From positions 1 through 9,277 of the forward strand of contig JAFCZU010000109.1 of the NCBI GenBank assembly GCA_019314185.1: a stretch of DNA of 9,277 bases, given 5' to 3'. This stretch comes from Deltaproteobacteria bacterium (lineage in GTDB: Bacteria; Desulfobacterota; Desulfobacteria; Desulfobacterales; ETH-SRB1). How positions within the stretch are numbered: position 1 is the first letter of the stretch; every line of letters begins with the position of its first letter. Positions 1 to 7,268 of the stretch are shown here, in pieces. Made by a program: the position numbers and the translations under genes. The notes under the pieces are model-generated. The model was given only the letters and a program-made list of their open reading frames with translations. It did not search any database and was not told the DNA's origin.

Positions 1-1082
1 AACCCGCTCTGTAATCAACGGTTCCACGTCAAGCTGCCCGCTCTCTATTGCGGAAAGAATCGCTTCAAAATTGCGTTTTTCGGTCCAGCGAACAAAGGCA
101 ATTGGATAGTCCTGTCCTTTTTGTTCATAGTCATCATCATAACGTCCCGGGCCATAGGAGCACGACACCTGAAAGCTCAATTCCTTTTCGTAGAATTCCG
201 CCCGTGAAATATCAAGACCCACAACTCCAACCAAGACAATACGCCCCCGCTTGCGACTCATGCGCGCAGACTGGGAGATAATTTCATTGCCTTTAGCTGA
301 CGCGGTAATGAGCACAGCATCAGCGCCAATACCACTGGTCTGTTTCTCCACAAACTTGACCTGATCTGTACCCCCTGCCGGATTAACGGCAATAATGCCA
401 AGCTTGCAGGCAATATCCACCTTTGTCTGGTCATAATCAAAACCAATAACCCGACAGCCATTGGACCTGAGAATCTGCGCGGCAATGAGACCTATTAACC
501 CAAGACCAATAACAACAACCGTTTCTCCAAAAGATGGTTCAATAAGACGAACCCCCTGCACTCCGACAGCCCCAATCACTGTAAAAGCCGCGGCATCATC
601 GCTGACACCGGCAGGAATTTTGGCACATAGATTTTTGTAAAAGCCGCGGCATCATCGCTGACACCGGCAGGAATTTTGGCACATAGATTTTTAGGCACAC
701 AAACGATTTCCGCATGCGGGCCATTGGAGGCAACCCTGTCGCCTAATTGGAACTCAGTCACACCTTTGCCGACACCAATAACGCTGCCGACATTGCAATA
801 TCCAAGAGGCAAGGGCTGGCCCAGCTTATTAAAAACAGCTTCCACAGTCGGCAGCAGCCCATCGCTTCGAATCTTGTCTAACACCATCCTGACTTTATCC
901 GGTTGCTGACGGGCTTTTTGTATCAAATTTGCATGACCGAACTCCACCAGCATCCGTTCGGTGCCAAGAGACACAAGAGAACGTGACGTTTGAATTAATA
1001 CCTGTCCCGCCTTTACTTGCGGAGCAGGGAGTTCAATAAGCTCTGTGTTTCCATTTTTTAAATTTTGAATTATTTGCTTCAT
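1..1082 (-). pseudogene. Bi-domain oxidoreductase (MDR/zinc-type dehydrogenase plus expected Gfo/Idh domain), frameshifted by a 56-bp duplication; partial at left edge
   Basis: The protein starts at an ATG (1082) that overlaps the previous gene's stop as ATGA. Residues 1-149 form the GroES-like part of an MDR dehydrogenase: SLGTERMLVEFG (38-49), LPLGYCNVGSVIGVG (91-105), GDRVASNGPHAE (114-125) and DDAAAFT (143-149). A perfect 56-bp tandem repeat then shifts the frame, adding 19 foreign residues and a TGA at 576-578. From 579 to 1 the expected frame stays open for 193 codons: VIGAVGVQGVRL, the Rossmann motif GETVVVIGLGLIGL, then KRGRIVLVGVVGL, SCSYGPGRYDDDYEQKG and FVRWTEKRNFEAIL. These motifs match a family of fused MDR-Gfo/Idh proteins, usually around 700 residues, common in polysaccharide loci. 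Only about half would lie here, and the Gfo/Idh half is inferred to be off the edge. The substrate is unknown; NAD(P)-dependent sugar oxidation or reduction is an inference. Precise loss of one repeat copy would restore the protein. Confidence 0.9.
581..692. repeat. Perfect 56-bp tandem direct duplication (2 copies)
   Basis: Copy 1 is 581-636 and copy 2 is 637-692; I compared them base by base and found no difference. The base before each copy (580 and 636) is also t, so the breakpoint is ambiguous by 1 bp. The ancestral ends therefore shared only 1 bp of homology. Because 56 is not a multiple of 3, the duplication shifts the frame of the oxidoreductase gene it sits in. Absence of divergence means it is very recent, actively maintained, or an assembly artefact. 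Confidence 0.97.
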
Positions 1083-2041
1083 AGCAACTTTCTATATAAT
1101 TCTTTTATATCTTCTATCGTAGACTTACCAGTATCTTGTTGTTTTAATATCACATCGCCGCTGGCTATTAATCGAATATTTTTCATCAAACTATGCTTAT
1201 TACCATATTCATAAAGAATCACTCCGGAAGGTCTATCTACAACATCAGAAGCCAAAACGGACTTCCTCAAATACAATGCTTCCCTAACAGAAAGAGAATC
1301 GCCATCAGTAGAGGTCGTTCTTAAAAATGCATCACATAATTGCAACACTGCATTAAAGTCATGATTGCCAGTGATAAAATAAACATTTTCAGGGATATTG
1401 ATTTTTTCTTTATTTATTTTGTGGCTATAAGATGCGGATGGATCGGAAACAACCAAGCCATATTCCAAATCCTTAAAGATTTCCAAGAGTCCTATAATGC
1501 CATACGTCTCAGTCCCATATTTATCGAAAACAGCACGCCAGGCATTCGTGCAAAACAGATTTTTGTATTTCTTTTTTTTTTGAATAAGGGCTCTCTCTAC
1601 ATTTATAGGTAATTTGTCTATCTTTGCAGGAGGAATAAATGCTGATATCTTTGTTAAGTTTACTAATCCATGATCGTAAAGAAGCTGCTGGCTACTATTG
1701 TTCAAAACAATTACCTTTAAGCATAGTCTTGATGCCATTAAAAACAGTCTAAATTTAATCCCCCTCATTCTTCCAACATTTCCATGTATCGTGATTATAT
1801 TTTTCTTTCCTAACAACTTAAATATAAAGGTCAGAATAAAAATAACATTAACATTAGATATATTTATATGGATTAACTGCGCATAAAATACTTTTTTGAA
1901 ATCCTTAAAAGAAATTTTTCTTAAATTTATATGGGCGACATCAAATTTATTGCCCAGCACGGTCAATAACCTTTCAACATGTACGCTTACCCCGCCTATA
2001 GGTGGCGGTGTTCGTCCGATTATAAGTATTTTCTTTTTCAT
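1079..2041 (-). CDS. Short divergent GT4-like glycosyltransferase (320 aa)
   Basis: Likely a cytoplasmic nucleotide-sugar glycosyltransferase with a GT-B fold. The N-terminus is a Rossmann strand and glycine loop, KKKILIIGRTPPPIGGVSVH (2-21), typical of GT4 donors/acceptors. A second strand reads NIITIHGNVG (81-90). The C-terminal half has TDGDSLSVREAL (245-256), which aligns with the family's E-x7-E motif (usually EGxPxxxLEA) but has Asp at the first acidic position (D246, E254). At 320 residues it is shorter than its GT4 neighbours (369 and 385). I chose ATG 2041: the frame stays open to 2128, but those 29 codons only re-read the previous gene's end and precede the fold. No clear Shine-Dalgarno is visible, and the previous stop lies 4 bp upstream, so re-initiation is likely. 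The stop overlaps the next start as ATGA. The gene looks more AT-rich than its neighbours and carries an A10 run. Acceptor and donor are unknown. Confidence 0.82.
   Translation of the reverse strand: MKKKILIIGRTPPPIGGVSVHVERLLTVLGNKFDVAHINLRKISFKDFKKVFYAQLIHINISNVNVIFILTFIFKLLGKKNIITIHGNVGRMRGIKFRLFLMASRLCLKVIVLNNSSQQLLYDHGLVNLTKISAFIPPAKIDKLPINVERALIQKKKKYKNLFCTNAWRAVFDKYGTETYGIIGLLEIFKDLEYGLVVSDPSASYSHKINKEKINIPENVYFITGNHDFNAVLQLCDAFLRTTSTDGDSLSVREALYLRKSVLASDVVDRPSGVILYEYGNKHSLMKNIRLIASGDVILKQQDTGKSTIEDIKELYRKLL
1572..1581 (-). repeat. A10 homopolymer tract inside the short glycosyltransferase gene
   Basis: Ten consecutive t on the + strand (A10 in the coding strand) encode part of the QKKKK stretch at residues 154-158 of the 320-aa glycosyltransferase. 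In this sequence the tract length keeps the frame open. A run this long is a known hotspot for replication or transcription slippage. Confidence 0.85.
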
Positions 2042-2045
2042 CTTG

Positions 2046-3155
2046 TTATGTTTTGTGAAACAGTTCTTCAAAATTTCTGGCCATTGCCAACAGGTTGTAA
2101 TGTTTTTCCACCATTTTCCTTCCTTCATTCCCCATTTTATACCGGATATCTTGAGGTATTTTTAAGGCTCTCCGCAGCACCGCGACAAGACTTTTCAAAG
2201 AACCGTTTTTGAACCAATAACCATTAACGTCATTATCCACTAACCGTTTTGTTGATGGATAATCAGATACAATTATTGGTAATTCACACGCCATAGCCTC
2301 AAGCACTGCATTCGGAAGCCCCTCATATAATGAAGGATGCAAAAACCAATCACCAGACACCAAGAATTTCGGCACATCATTTATAGGTCCCGAAAAAGAT
2401 ATAATATCTGACAAACCCGATTCTTCAATATAAGACAAAAGACTTTCATAATATTTTGAATCAGATATAGCGCCTATACATTTAATTTTTAACATTTTTT
2501 GTTCAGCAGTCGAGAGCCTGTTAACAGCATCAACGACCAAACGTTGATTTTTTTCTACGGAATAGTGACTTACCATAACAAATTTGATGTGATTACTTTT
2601 TTGCGCAGTTTTATTTCCTTTGCTCCTGTTTTGTGAAAACAATTCTGTATCGATACCGTTTTTGATAACACACACTTTTTTAACATCACACCCATGATCT
2701 TTCAAATAAGCCCACATCTCATAACTGTTAGTTACACAAAAGTCGTGTAAAAAACCAAAATATCTCTCAAATGCTAAATAGAATTTGTCACGGGGCGGAA
2801 AGAAGCGGGCAGAGCCATGCGAGTGGATAATAATGCATTGTCTCTGAAATACTCTATATAAGCTTGCCAATATAGACGATGAATCCAAAAAAGCGATTAG
2901 GACATCTGGCTGGGTTTTCTTAATTTGAAATAAAAAATATGGGACAAAAAAGATTCGCCGCACCACGCCGGCTGGAATAGACACATAACTCCCCCCAATA
3001 TCGGATCGTTGTAACGCTGGACGCAAATCATGATAACCGTGATAATATAGAACCTGTATATTATGACCAAGTGCCTTTAAACCTATTGCAAGATTAACGC
3101 ATTTTCGCTGTCCACCGGCCGATGCTAAAGAGTCAACAATCAACGACACATTCAT
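2046..3155 (-). CDS. GT4 family glycosyltransferase (369 aa)
   Basis: A retaining GT-B glycosyltransferase that would add a sugar from a nucleotide donor to a lipid-linked glycan at the cytoplasmic membrane face. The N-terminal half begins MNVSLIVDSLASAGGQRK (1-18) with the glycine loop. The domain linker region has KNGIDTELF (165-173). The C-terminal donor-binding domain shows VSHYSVEKNQ (195-204), HPSLYEGLPNAVLEAMAC (273-290) with the E-x7-E pair at E278 and E286, and VDNDVNGYWF (306-315). Length is normal for the family. I chose ATG 3155, which overlaps the preceding stop as TGATG and has a GGGAG ribosome binding site 8 nt upstream; a TTG at 3158 would add one residue. The gene ends 4 bp before the next start. 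Sugar specificity cannot be read from the sequence. Confidence 0.93.
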   Translation of the reverse strand: MNVSLIVDSLASAGGQRKCVNLAIGLKALGHNIQVLYYHGYHDLRPALQRSDIGGSYVSIPAGVVRRIFFVPYFLFQIKKTQPDVLIAFLDSSSILASLYRVFQRQCIIIHSHGSARFFPPRDKFYLAFERYFGFLHDFCVTNSYEMWAYLKDHGCDVKKVCVIKNGIDTELFSQNRSKGNKTAQKSNHIKFVMVSHYSVEKNQRLVVDAVNRLSTAEQKMLKIKCIGAISDSKYYESLLSYIEESGLSDIISFSGPINDVPKFLVSGDWFLHPSLYEGLPNAVLEAMACELPIIVSDYPSTKRLVDNDVNGYWFKNGSLKSLVAVLRRALKIPQDIRYKMGNEGRKMVEKHYNLLAMARNFEELFHKT

Positions 3156-5014
3156 CAATAATTCTCCCGCAGCCAGAACTCAAGCATAATCAGTTGAAAC
3201 AGTTGTGGAGAACGATCAATTTCTCCTTTAACATGTTCCATGTAAAGCTTTTTGATTATTGTGGGATTTAACAAATATCCTGTTTTTGAATTTCTGCCCA
3301 ACAGCAGTTCCATCACCATTTCCTTAAGGTCGTTTTGAAACCACTCTTTCAGTGGAACTGCAAAACCCTGTTTTCTGTACATTTTAAAAAGATCGTTTGG
3401 AAACAATTTCATGCATAGCTTATGCAACAGATGCTTGCCTTGCCCTTCTCGTAGATTTGCTGTTGATGGCATAGACAATGCCCATTGCGCCAATTGATAA
3501 TCCATAAAAGGGGATCGCACTTCAAGAGAATAAGACATCGATGTCCTATCCACCTTTGTCAATATATCATTCGGAAGATAATTAAGAATATCTGTCAACT
3601 GCACATTTCGTAAAACATCGACATAATTAACCTGCATGGGATTAAGAAAGGGTAAAAATATCTCAGAACTGAAATTTACGCCGAGCAAACTTCGCAGTTT
3701 ATCTTCAAGATAAAAAGAATTCATCCCGACATAACGCTTTTTAGCGCCAAATCCGGCCTTTGTAAGCCGCTCTTTCAGCCGTCCATCCTGAAAAATTTTA
3801 GCACCGGCAAGAAAAAGCGGCTGGAGCAAGCATATTGGAAGCCTGTCAAAGACAAAAGAGTTCTGGAAACGGGCATAGCGTGTGTAACCAAAAAAAAGTT
3901 CATCGCCACCATCCCCGGTGAGCACAACCTTTAAATGCTTTGACACTTCATTAAATATGATATCGCATAAAAGAGTAGATGAATCTGCAAACGGTTCATC
4001 AAATACAAAAATAAGTTTTTCAAATGCATCCGGCAGCACTGGCTTCACGAGTATCTCTACATGATCCGTTCCGCAACACTCAGCCACTGACCTTGCAAAC
4101 CTGCGCTCCGAGTACGCTTCCTCTTGAAAATATATATGAAACGTTTTTAATTTCTGTGCGTATTGCTTTGCTGCCAAGGCAACCACCAGACTGGAATCCA
4201 TGCCCCCTGAAAGGAGTGCTCCGACAGGCACGTCAGCAATTAGCCGTCGCTTAACAGCTTGTTCAAGCAAATTCTCCAGCCCATCATCGCCTCCGTAGTC
4301 ATCAGCCCCGTTATCTTCTATATAATCCTTAGGATCCCAGTATGCTACTGGCAGGTCAAAATTGCCTGTCTTCAAATCAACCTTTAAAAAATGTCCCGGC
4401 TGTAATTTATAGATTCCATTATATATCGTCTCTGTACCCGCCACATAACCAAAAGTCAGATACCTGGCCAGACCAAGTTTTGAGAGTCTTAATCTGCTTT
4501 TTCCAAAATAGTGTTTGAAAAATTTTAATTCGGACGCAAACACAAAAACACCATTAATACTGCCATAATAAAGTGGCTTTTGTCCAAATCGATCTCTCGC
4601 AAGAGTCAAAATATTCTTTTTGTAATCAGCAACTGCAAGGGCAAACATACCGTTGATTTCTGACAAAAGATTAAACCCTTTTTTACTCCATGCCTCTACC
4701 AGAACTTCAGTATCACTCGTGGTCTGAAGAGTTGCTTCGGGAAGAAATTTATCCCGCAATTCAGTAAAATTGTATGCCTCTCCATTAAAGACAATTTCTA
4801 TATTACCAGAAGCCGACCTCATTGGCTGATTTGCTCTTTCATTCAGATCAATAATCGCAAGGCGCGTATGCCCCAGCATCAGCGCACCACTACAAGAAAT
4901 CCCAAAGGCATCAGGGCCGCGGTGTAAAAGCGAACGTAATGCCCGATCAAACAATACTTCCGTCTGTTTCGGATCATAACCCGAAAAGTTCAATATCCCG
5001 GCTATTCCGCACAT
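3155..5014 (-). CDS. asnB: Asparagine synthase (glutamine-hydrolysing) family amidotransferase (619 aa)
   Basis: A class II glutamine amidotransferase: glutamine is hydrolysed at the N-terminus and the ammonia used by a C-terminal ATP-dependent synthetase to make an amide. I start it at ATG 5014 so the catalytic Cys is residue 2 (MCGIAGIL); the frame is open 12 codons further to a GTG, but that would bury the nucleophile. Glutaminase motifs: HRGPD (31-35), LGHTRLAIIDL (47-57), FNGEAYN (76-82), SDTEVL (100-105), NGMFAL (121-126). Synthetase motifs: PP-loop SGGMDSS (269-275), DEPFADSS (339-346), TGDGGDELFFGY (366-377), KVDRTSMSYSLEVRSPFMD (487-505). All look intact. It overlaps the previous gene by 13 nt and the next by 1 nt. 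In glycan loci, homologues such as WbpS of Pseudomonas aeruginosa are linked to amidation of uronic-acid sugars. That role is inferred here; true asparagine synthesis remains possible. Confidence 0.93.
   Translation of the reverse strand: MCGIAGILNFSGYDPKQTEVLFDRALRSLLHRGPDAFGISCSGALMLGHTRLAIIDLNERANQPMRSASGNIEIVFNGEAYNFTELRDKFLPEATLQTTSDTEVLVEAWSKKGFNLLSEINGMFALAVADYKKNILTLARDRFGQKPLYYGSINGVFVFASELKFFKHYFGKSRLRLSKLGLARYLTFGYVAGTETIYNGIYKLQPGHFLKVDLKTGNFDLPVAYWDPKDYIEDNGADDYGGDDGLENLLEQAVKRRLIADVPVGALLSGGMDSSLVVALAAKQYAQKLKTFHIYFQEEAYSERRFARSVAECCGTDHVEILVKPVLPDAFEKLIFVFDEPFADSSTLLCDIIFNEVSKHLKVVLTGDGGDELFFGYTRYARFQNSFVFDRLPICLLQPLFLAGAKIFQDGRLKERLTKAGFGAKKRYVGMNSFYLEDKLRSLLGVNFSSEIFLPFLNPMQVNYVDVLRNVQLTDILNYLPNDILTKVDRTSMSYSLEVRSPFMDYQLAQWALSMPSTANLREGQGKHLLHKLCMKLFPNDLFKMYRKQGFAVPLKEWFQNDLKEMVMELLLGRNSKTGYLLNPTIIKKLYMEHVKGEIDRSPQLFQLIMLEFWLRENY
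3164..3168 (-). promoter_or_regulatory. Ribosome binding site GGGAG for the 369-aa glycosyltransferase
   Basis: GGGAG on the minus strand lies 8 nt before ATG 3155 and only 5 nt before the alternative TTG 3158, favouring the ATG. It sits inside the end of the asparagine synthase gene, consistent with coupled translation. Confidence 0.65.
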
Positions 5015-6330
5015 GGCACATGTTTCTCTAAAGAGTTCTGAACCGAACACGTTGAGAAATGCGCGCGCTCCGGCAATCGTGCCTCCATCTCTGCACTACT
5101 ATAATTCCTGGCAAGGACATAAAGGCAAATAATCATTACAGGAAACAGCTCAAGAATTCTTTTACCCCAACCACCGGTAGCCAGATTTGCCACCAGCAAC
5201 GCCACCACAATTGCTACCCCGCCATATTTCAGCTCTCTTGCCAACCGGTTGTTACCCCTGATCCTAAAACAAAAAGTATAAATAATTCCTCCCATTGCAA
5301 TCATATACCCAAGAAAACCTATCAGCCCGTTGCCTGCAAGCAATACCATATATCCCCCATCACCCAAAAAACCGTACTGACTTGTTAAGACCTGTCCGAT
5401 CCATGGATGTGCCCGCCATGCCTCATAGGCATGAAGCCAACCATGATCAATACGTCCAACAATAAATCCTGCCGCAGGATCTGACAAAACATCCTTACCA
5501 CGGATAAAATCCCAGATAATCCCAAGTGAACTTAGTTTCTCCATTACCTGAGGGGGAATGAGCGGCATTAAAACAGCGACCAGCAAGGCTATAACAACCA
5601 TGACTCTGGCTTTTTTCTTCAGCCTGTAAGCAAACAAAAAATAAATACCCATTGCCACAATTAAGCCCAAATACGCAGCACGGCTAAATGGCAACAAAAA
5701 ACCAAATGCACCTAAAACAAAGGCCGGGTATATAATCCTTTTAGGAAACAGGTTCACGACACTTATAGTTAGTATAAGCACGTACATACAAAAAAAAGCA
5801 AGCCCGTGAACATATCCAAAAGCTCCAATTGCGCGTAATCCAACCCGCACGTCACTGTTTCTGTAAAAATCTGTTAACCACACATCAAGCGGCGAGATCC
5901 TGAAATATTCAATGACCGCAAATACACCATGCACGACAAGCCCTAAAAGGAGCAGGCGGACAATTGATCGAGCCTGCCATGGGCTTTGTATGGCAAAGAT
6001 AGCCATCAAAAGCATCAGATACACTCTAAAATAACCGAAAAAAGGCTTCCAAGCCGCTGCTGAAGGAGGCACAATGTCCAATCCCTGCTGCAGAAATGTT
6101 GTTATACCTATCACACACACAAAAACAAAAAAGGATAAGTGAAGTACCTTTAAGTCTCTTGGAATATGCAAACGAAAAGTGATCAAAACAAGAAAAAAAA
6201 CAGGCACAAGTGCAATGGTATCGACCCTTATACTGCTGCGACCGACTATTGGCGGAGAAAACAGGGCCAGAAACACCAGCACCCACAGAATATTGTAAAG
6301 GGAAATGCGCGTGGATAACACTTTCATCAT
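5002..6330 (-). CDS. O-antigen ligase / Wzy polymerase-like polytopic membrane protein (442 aa)
   Basis: An inner-membrane protein expected to polymerise or ligate lipid-linked glycan on the periplasmic side. Hydrophobic segments that I read by eye as membrane helices lie near 11-29, 37-54, 60-79, 99-116, 121-141, 168-192, 197-213, 216-235, 239-258, 325-352, 368-385 and 391-407. FSRAAYLGL (215-223) matches the conserved Ser-Arg region of the family. The large loop at about 259-325 holds RIDHGWLHAYEAWRAHPWIG (293-312), resembling the RxxxWxxA…HPxxG motif of the Wzy_C (O-antigen ligase) family, followed by GDGGYMVLLAGNGLIGFLGY (323-342). ATG 6330 overlaps the previous stop as ATGA; the adjacent ATG 6327 is equally possible and a GAGGG site precedes both. 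The hydrophilic tail (about 411-442) overlaps the asparagine synthase start by 13 nt. Ligases and polymerases cannot be separated from sequence alone. Confidence 0.87.
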   Translation of the reverse strand: MMKVLSTRISLYNILWVLVFLALFSPPIVGRSSIRVDTIALVPVFFLVLITFRLHIPRDLKVLHLSFFVFVCVIGITTFLQQGLDIVPPSAAAWKPFFGYFRVYLMLLMAIFAIQSPWQARSIVRLLLLGLVVHGVFAVIEYFRISPLDVWLTDFYRNSDVRVGLRAIGAFGYVHGLAFFCMYVLILTISVVNLFPKRIIYPAFVLGAFGFLLPFSRAAYLGLIVAMGIYFLFAYRLKKKARVMVVIALLVAVLMPLIPPQVMEKLSSLGIIWDFIRGKDVLSDPAAGFIVGRIDHGWLHAYEAWRAHPWIGQVLTSQYGFLGDGGYMVLLAGNGLIGFLGYMIAMGGIIYTFCFRIRGNNRLARELKYGGVAIVVALLVANLATGGWGKRILELFPVMIICLYVLARNYSSAEMEARLPERAHFSTCSVQNSLEKHVPCAE

Positions 6331-7268
6331 TTATCCCTCAAGATTCTGACACATTTAGACAGTTTTAACCTGGCAGGCAAAAAACAAGGAGCATCAAAAA
6401 CTGCGGCATCAAGATAATCGCGCGCCTTTTCAAAAAGCCGTTTCTTATAAAAAACAGAACCTATCTTATAATTATACATCACTTTAGCTGGATAGGCAAA
6501 AAAGAAAGCTATTGTCGTCAATTTACGAATAATAAAATAAAACAAAAAATAATTTGAAATTCCCTTGTTATAAAACCTCTTTATTGCTCTGCAACATCGT
6601 ATCGAATTAATAATTTGTATAATCCACTTCCTTGACGTAATGCTCGTTGGATGAATGCGGAGCCTGTAAAGAGGCTTCGACACAGCAGCAACCTCGCCAA
6701 GGCTGATCATGCGGACAATTAATTCAAAATCCTGGCTGGTTTTGTAGGACTCATCATACCCGCCTACTTTAACAAATGCTTCGCGTCTGAACATAAGGCT
6801 GCCGTGAACATACGGGTTTTCAATCCGAAACAGAGTCTGAAGGGCTGTTTCTTTATTTGCAGGAGATTTCTGAATATAAAGATGTTCGCCTTTATGACTA
6901 ATATATTCAACATCTGTACTCACCACCACAGTTCCGGGTCGATCCTGAAACACCTTAAGCTGCAGGGCAAACCGCTCTGGCAGTGAGATATCATCCGCAT
7001 CCTGCCGGGCGAAAAAATCGCCGCTCGCATATACTGCTGCCTGGTTAAGCGCTTTTGTCAGGCCGATATTTTCCTGCCGGTAAATACGGATGCGCGGGTC
7101 TTTGTACATCCCCAGAATCTCAGGCGTTGAATCGGTTGAGCCATCGTCAATCAAGATTAATTCCCAGTTAGGATAGGTCTGAGCAATAATGGAGTCAATC
7201 GCCTCTTTTACATAAGCTGCCCCATTATAAACACATAGCAAAACAGAGATCAAAGGCGACTCTTTCAT
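6327..7268 (-). CDS. GT2 family glycosyltransferase (313 aa)
   Basis: An inverting GT-A glycosyltransferase, probably membrane-associated, adding a sugar to a growing glycan. The N-terminal catalytic domain carries SVLLCVYNGAAYV (8-20), LILIDDGSTDST (37-48), ENIGLTKALNQA (66-77) and FARQDADD (86-93), whose DADD is the metal/nucleotide-binding DXD equivalent. VHGSLMFRREAF (154-165), GGYDE (169-173) and SQDFELIVRM (178-187) supply the usual acceptor-side motif, with catalytic acid D180 expected. YRLRIHPTSITS (201-212) is also typical. The C-terminal segment at about 236-258 is hydrophobic and may touch the membrane. I chose ATG 7268, which overlaps the previous stop as ATGA, over a GTG at 7277 that would add three residues. 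The stop overlaps the next gene's start by 4 nt. Donor sugar is unknown. Confidence 0.94.
   Translation of the reverse strand: MKESPLISVLLCVYNGAAYVKEAIDSIIAQTYPNWELILIDDGSTDSTPEILGMYKDPRIRIYRQENIGLTKALNQAAVYASGDFFARQDADDISLPERFALQLKVFQDRPGTVVVSTDVEYISHKGEHLYIQKSPANKETALQTLFRIENPYVHGSLMFRREAFVKVGGYDESYKTSQDFELIVRMISLGEVAAVSKPLYRLRIHPTSITSRKWIIQIINSIRCCRAIKRFYNKGISNYFLFYFIIRKLTTIAFFFAYPAKVMYNYKIGSVFYKKRLFEKARDYLDAAVFDAPCFLPARLKLSKCVRILRDK
6335..6339 (-). promoter_or_regulatory. Ribosome binding site GAGGG for the ligase/polymerase gene
   Basis: GAGGG on the minus strand lies 4 nt before ATG 6330 and 7 nt before ATG 6327. It does not clearly decide between the two tandem start codons; the spacing slightly favours 6327, which would give a 441-aa protein. 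Confidence 0.6.

Noticed and set aside
258..485. 75-codon minus-strand open frame inside the oxidoreductase region
   Set aside because: A different frame from the conserved oxidoreductase frame, which reads through this stretch with clear family motifs.
2042..2128. Upstream extension of the short glycosyltransferase to ATG 2128
   Set aside because: The extra 29 codons re-read the end of the previous gene out of frame and precede the Rossmann start; ATG 2041 gives a normal N-terminus.
5015..5050. GTG 5050 as start of the asparagine synthase
   Set aside because: It would add 12 residues before the catalytic cysteine, which must be exposed as residue 2 after Met removal.
6026..6286. 86-codon minus-strand open frame inside the ligase/polymerase gene
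   Set aside because: Lies entirely within a well-supported gene in another frame and shows no recognisable motif; a shadow frame.
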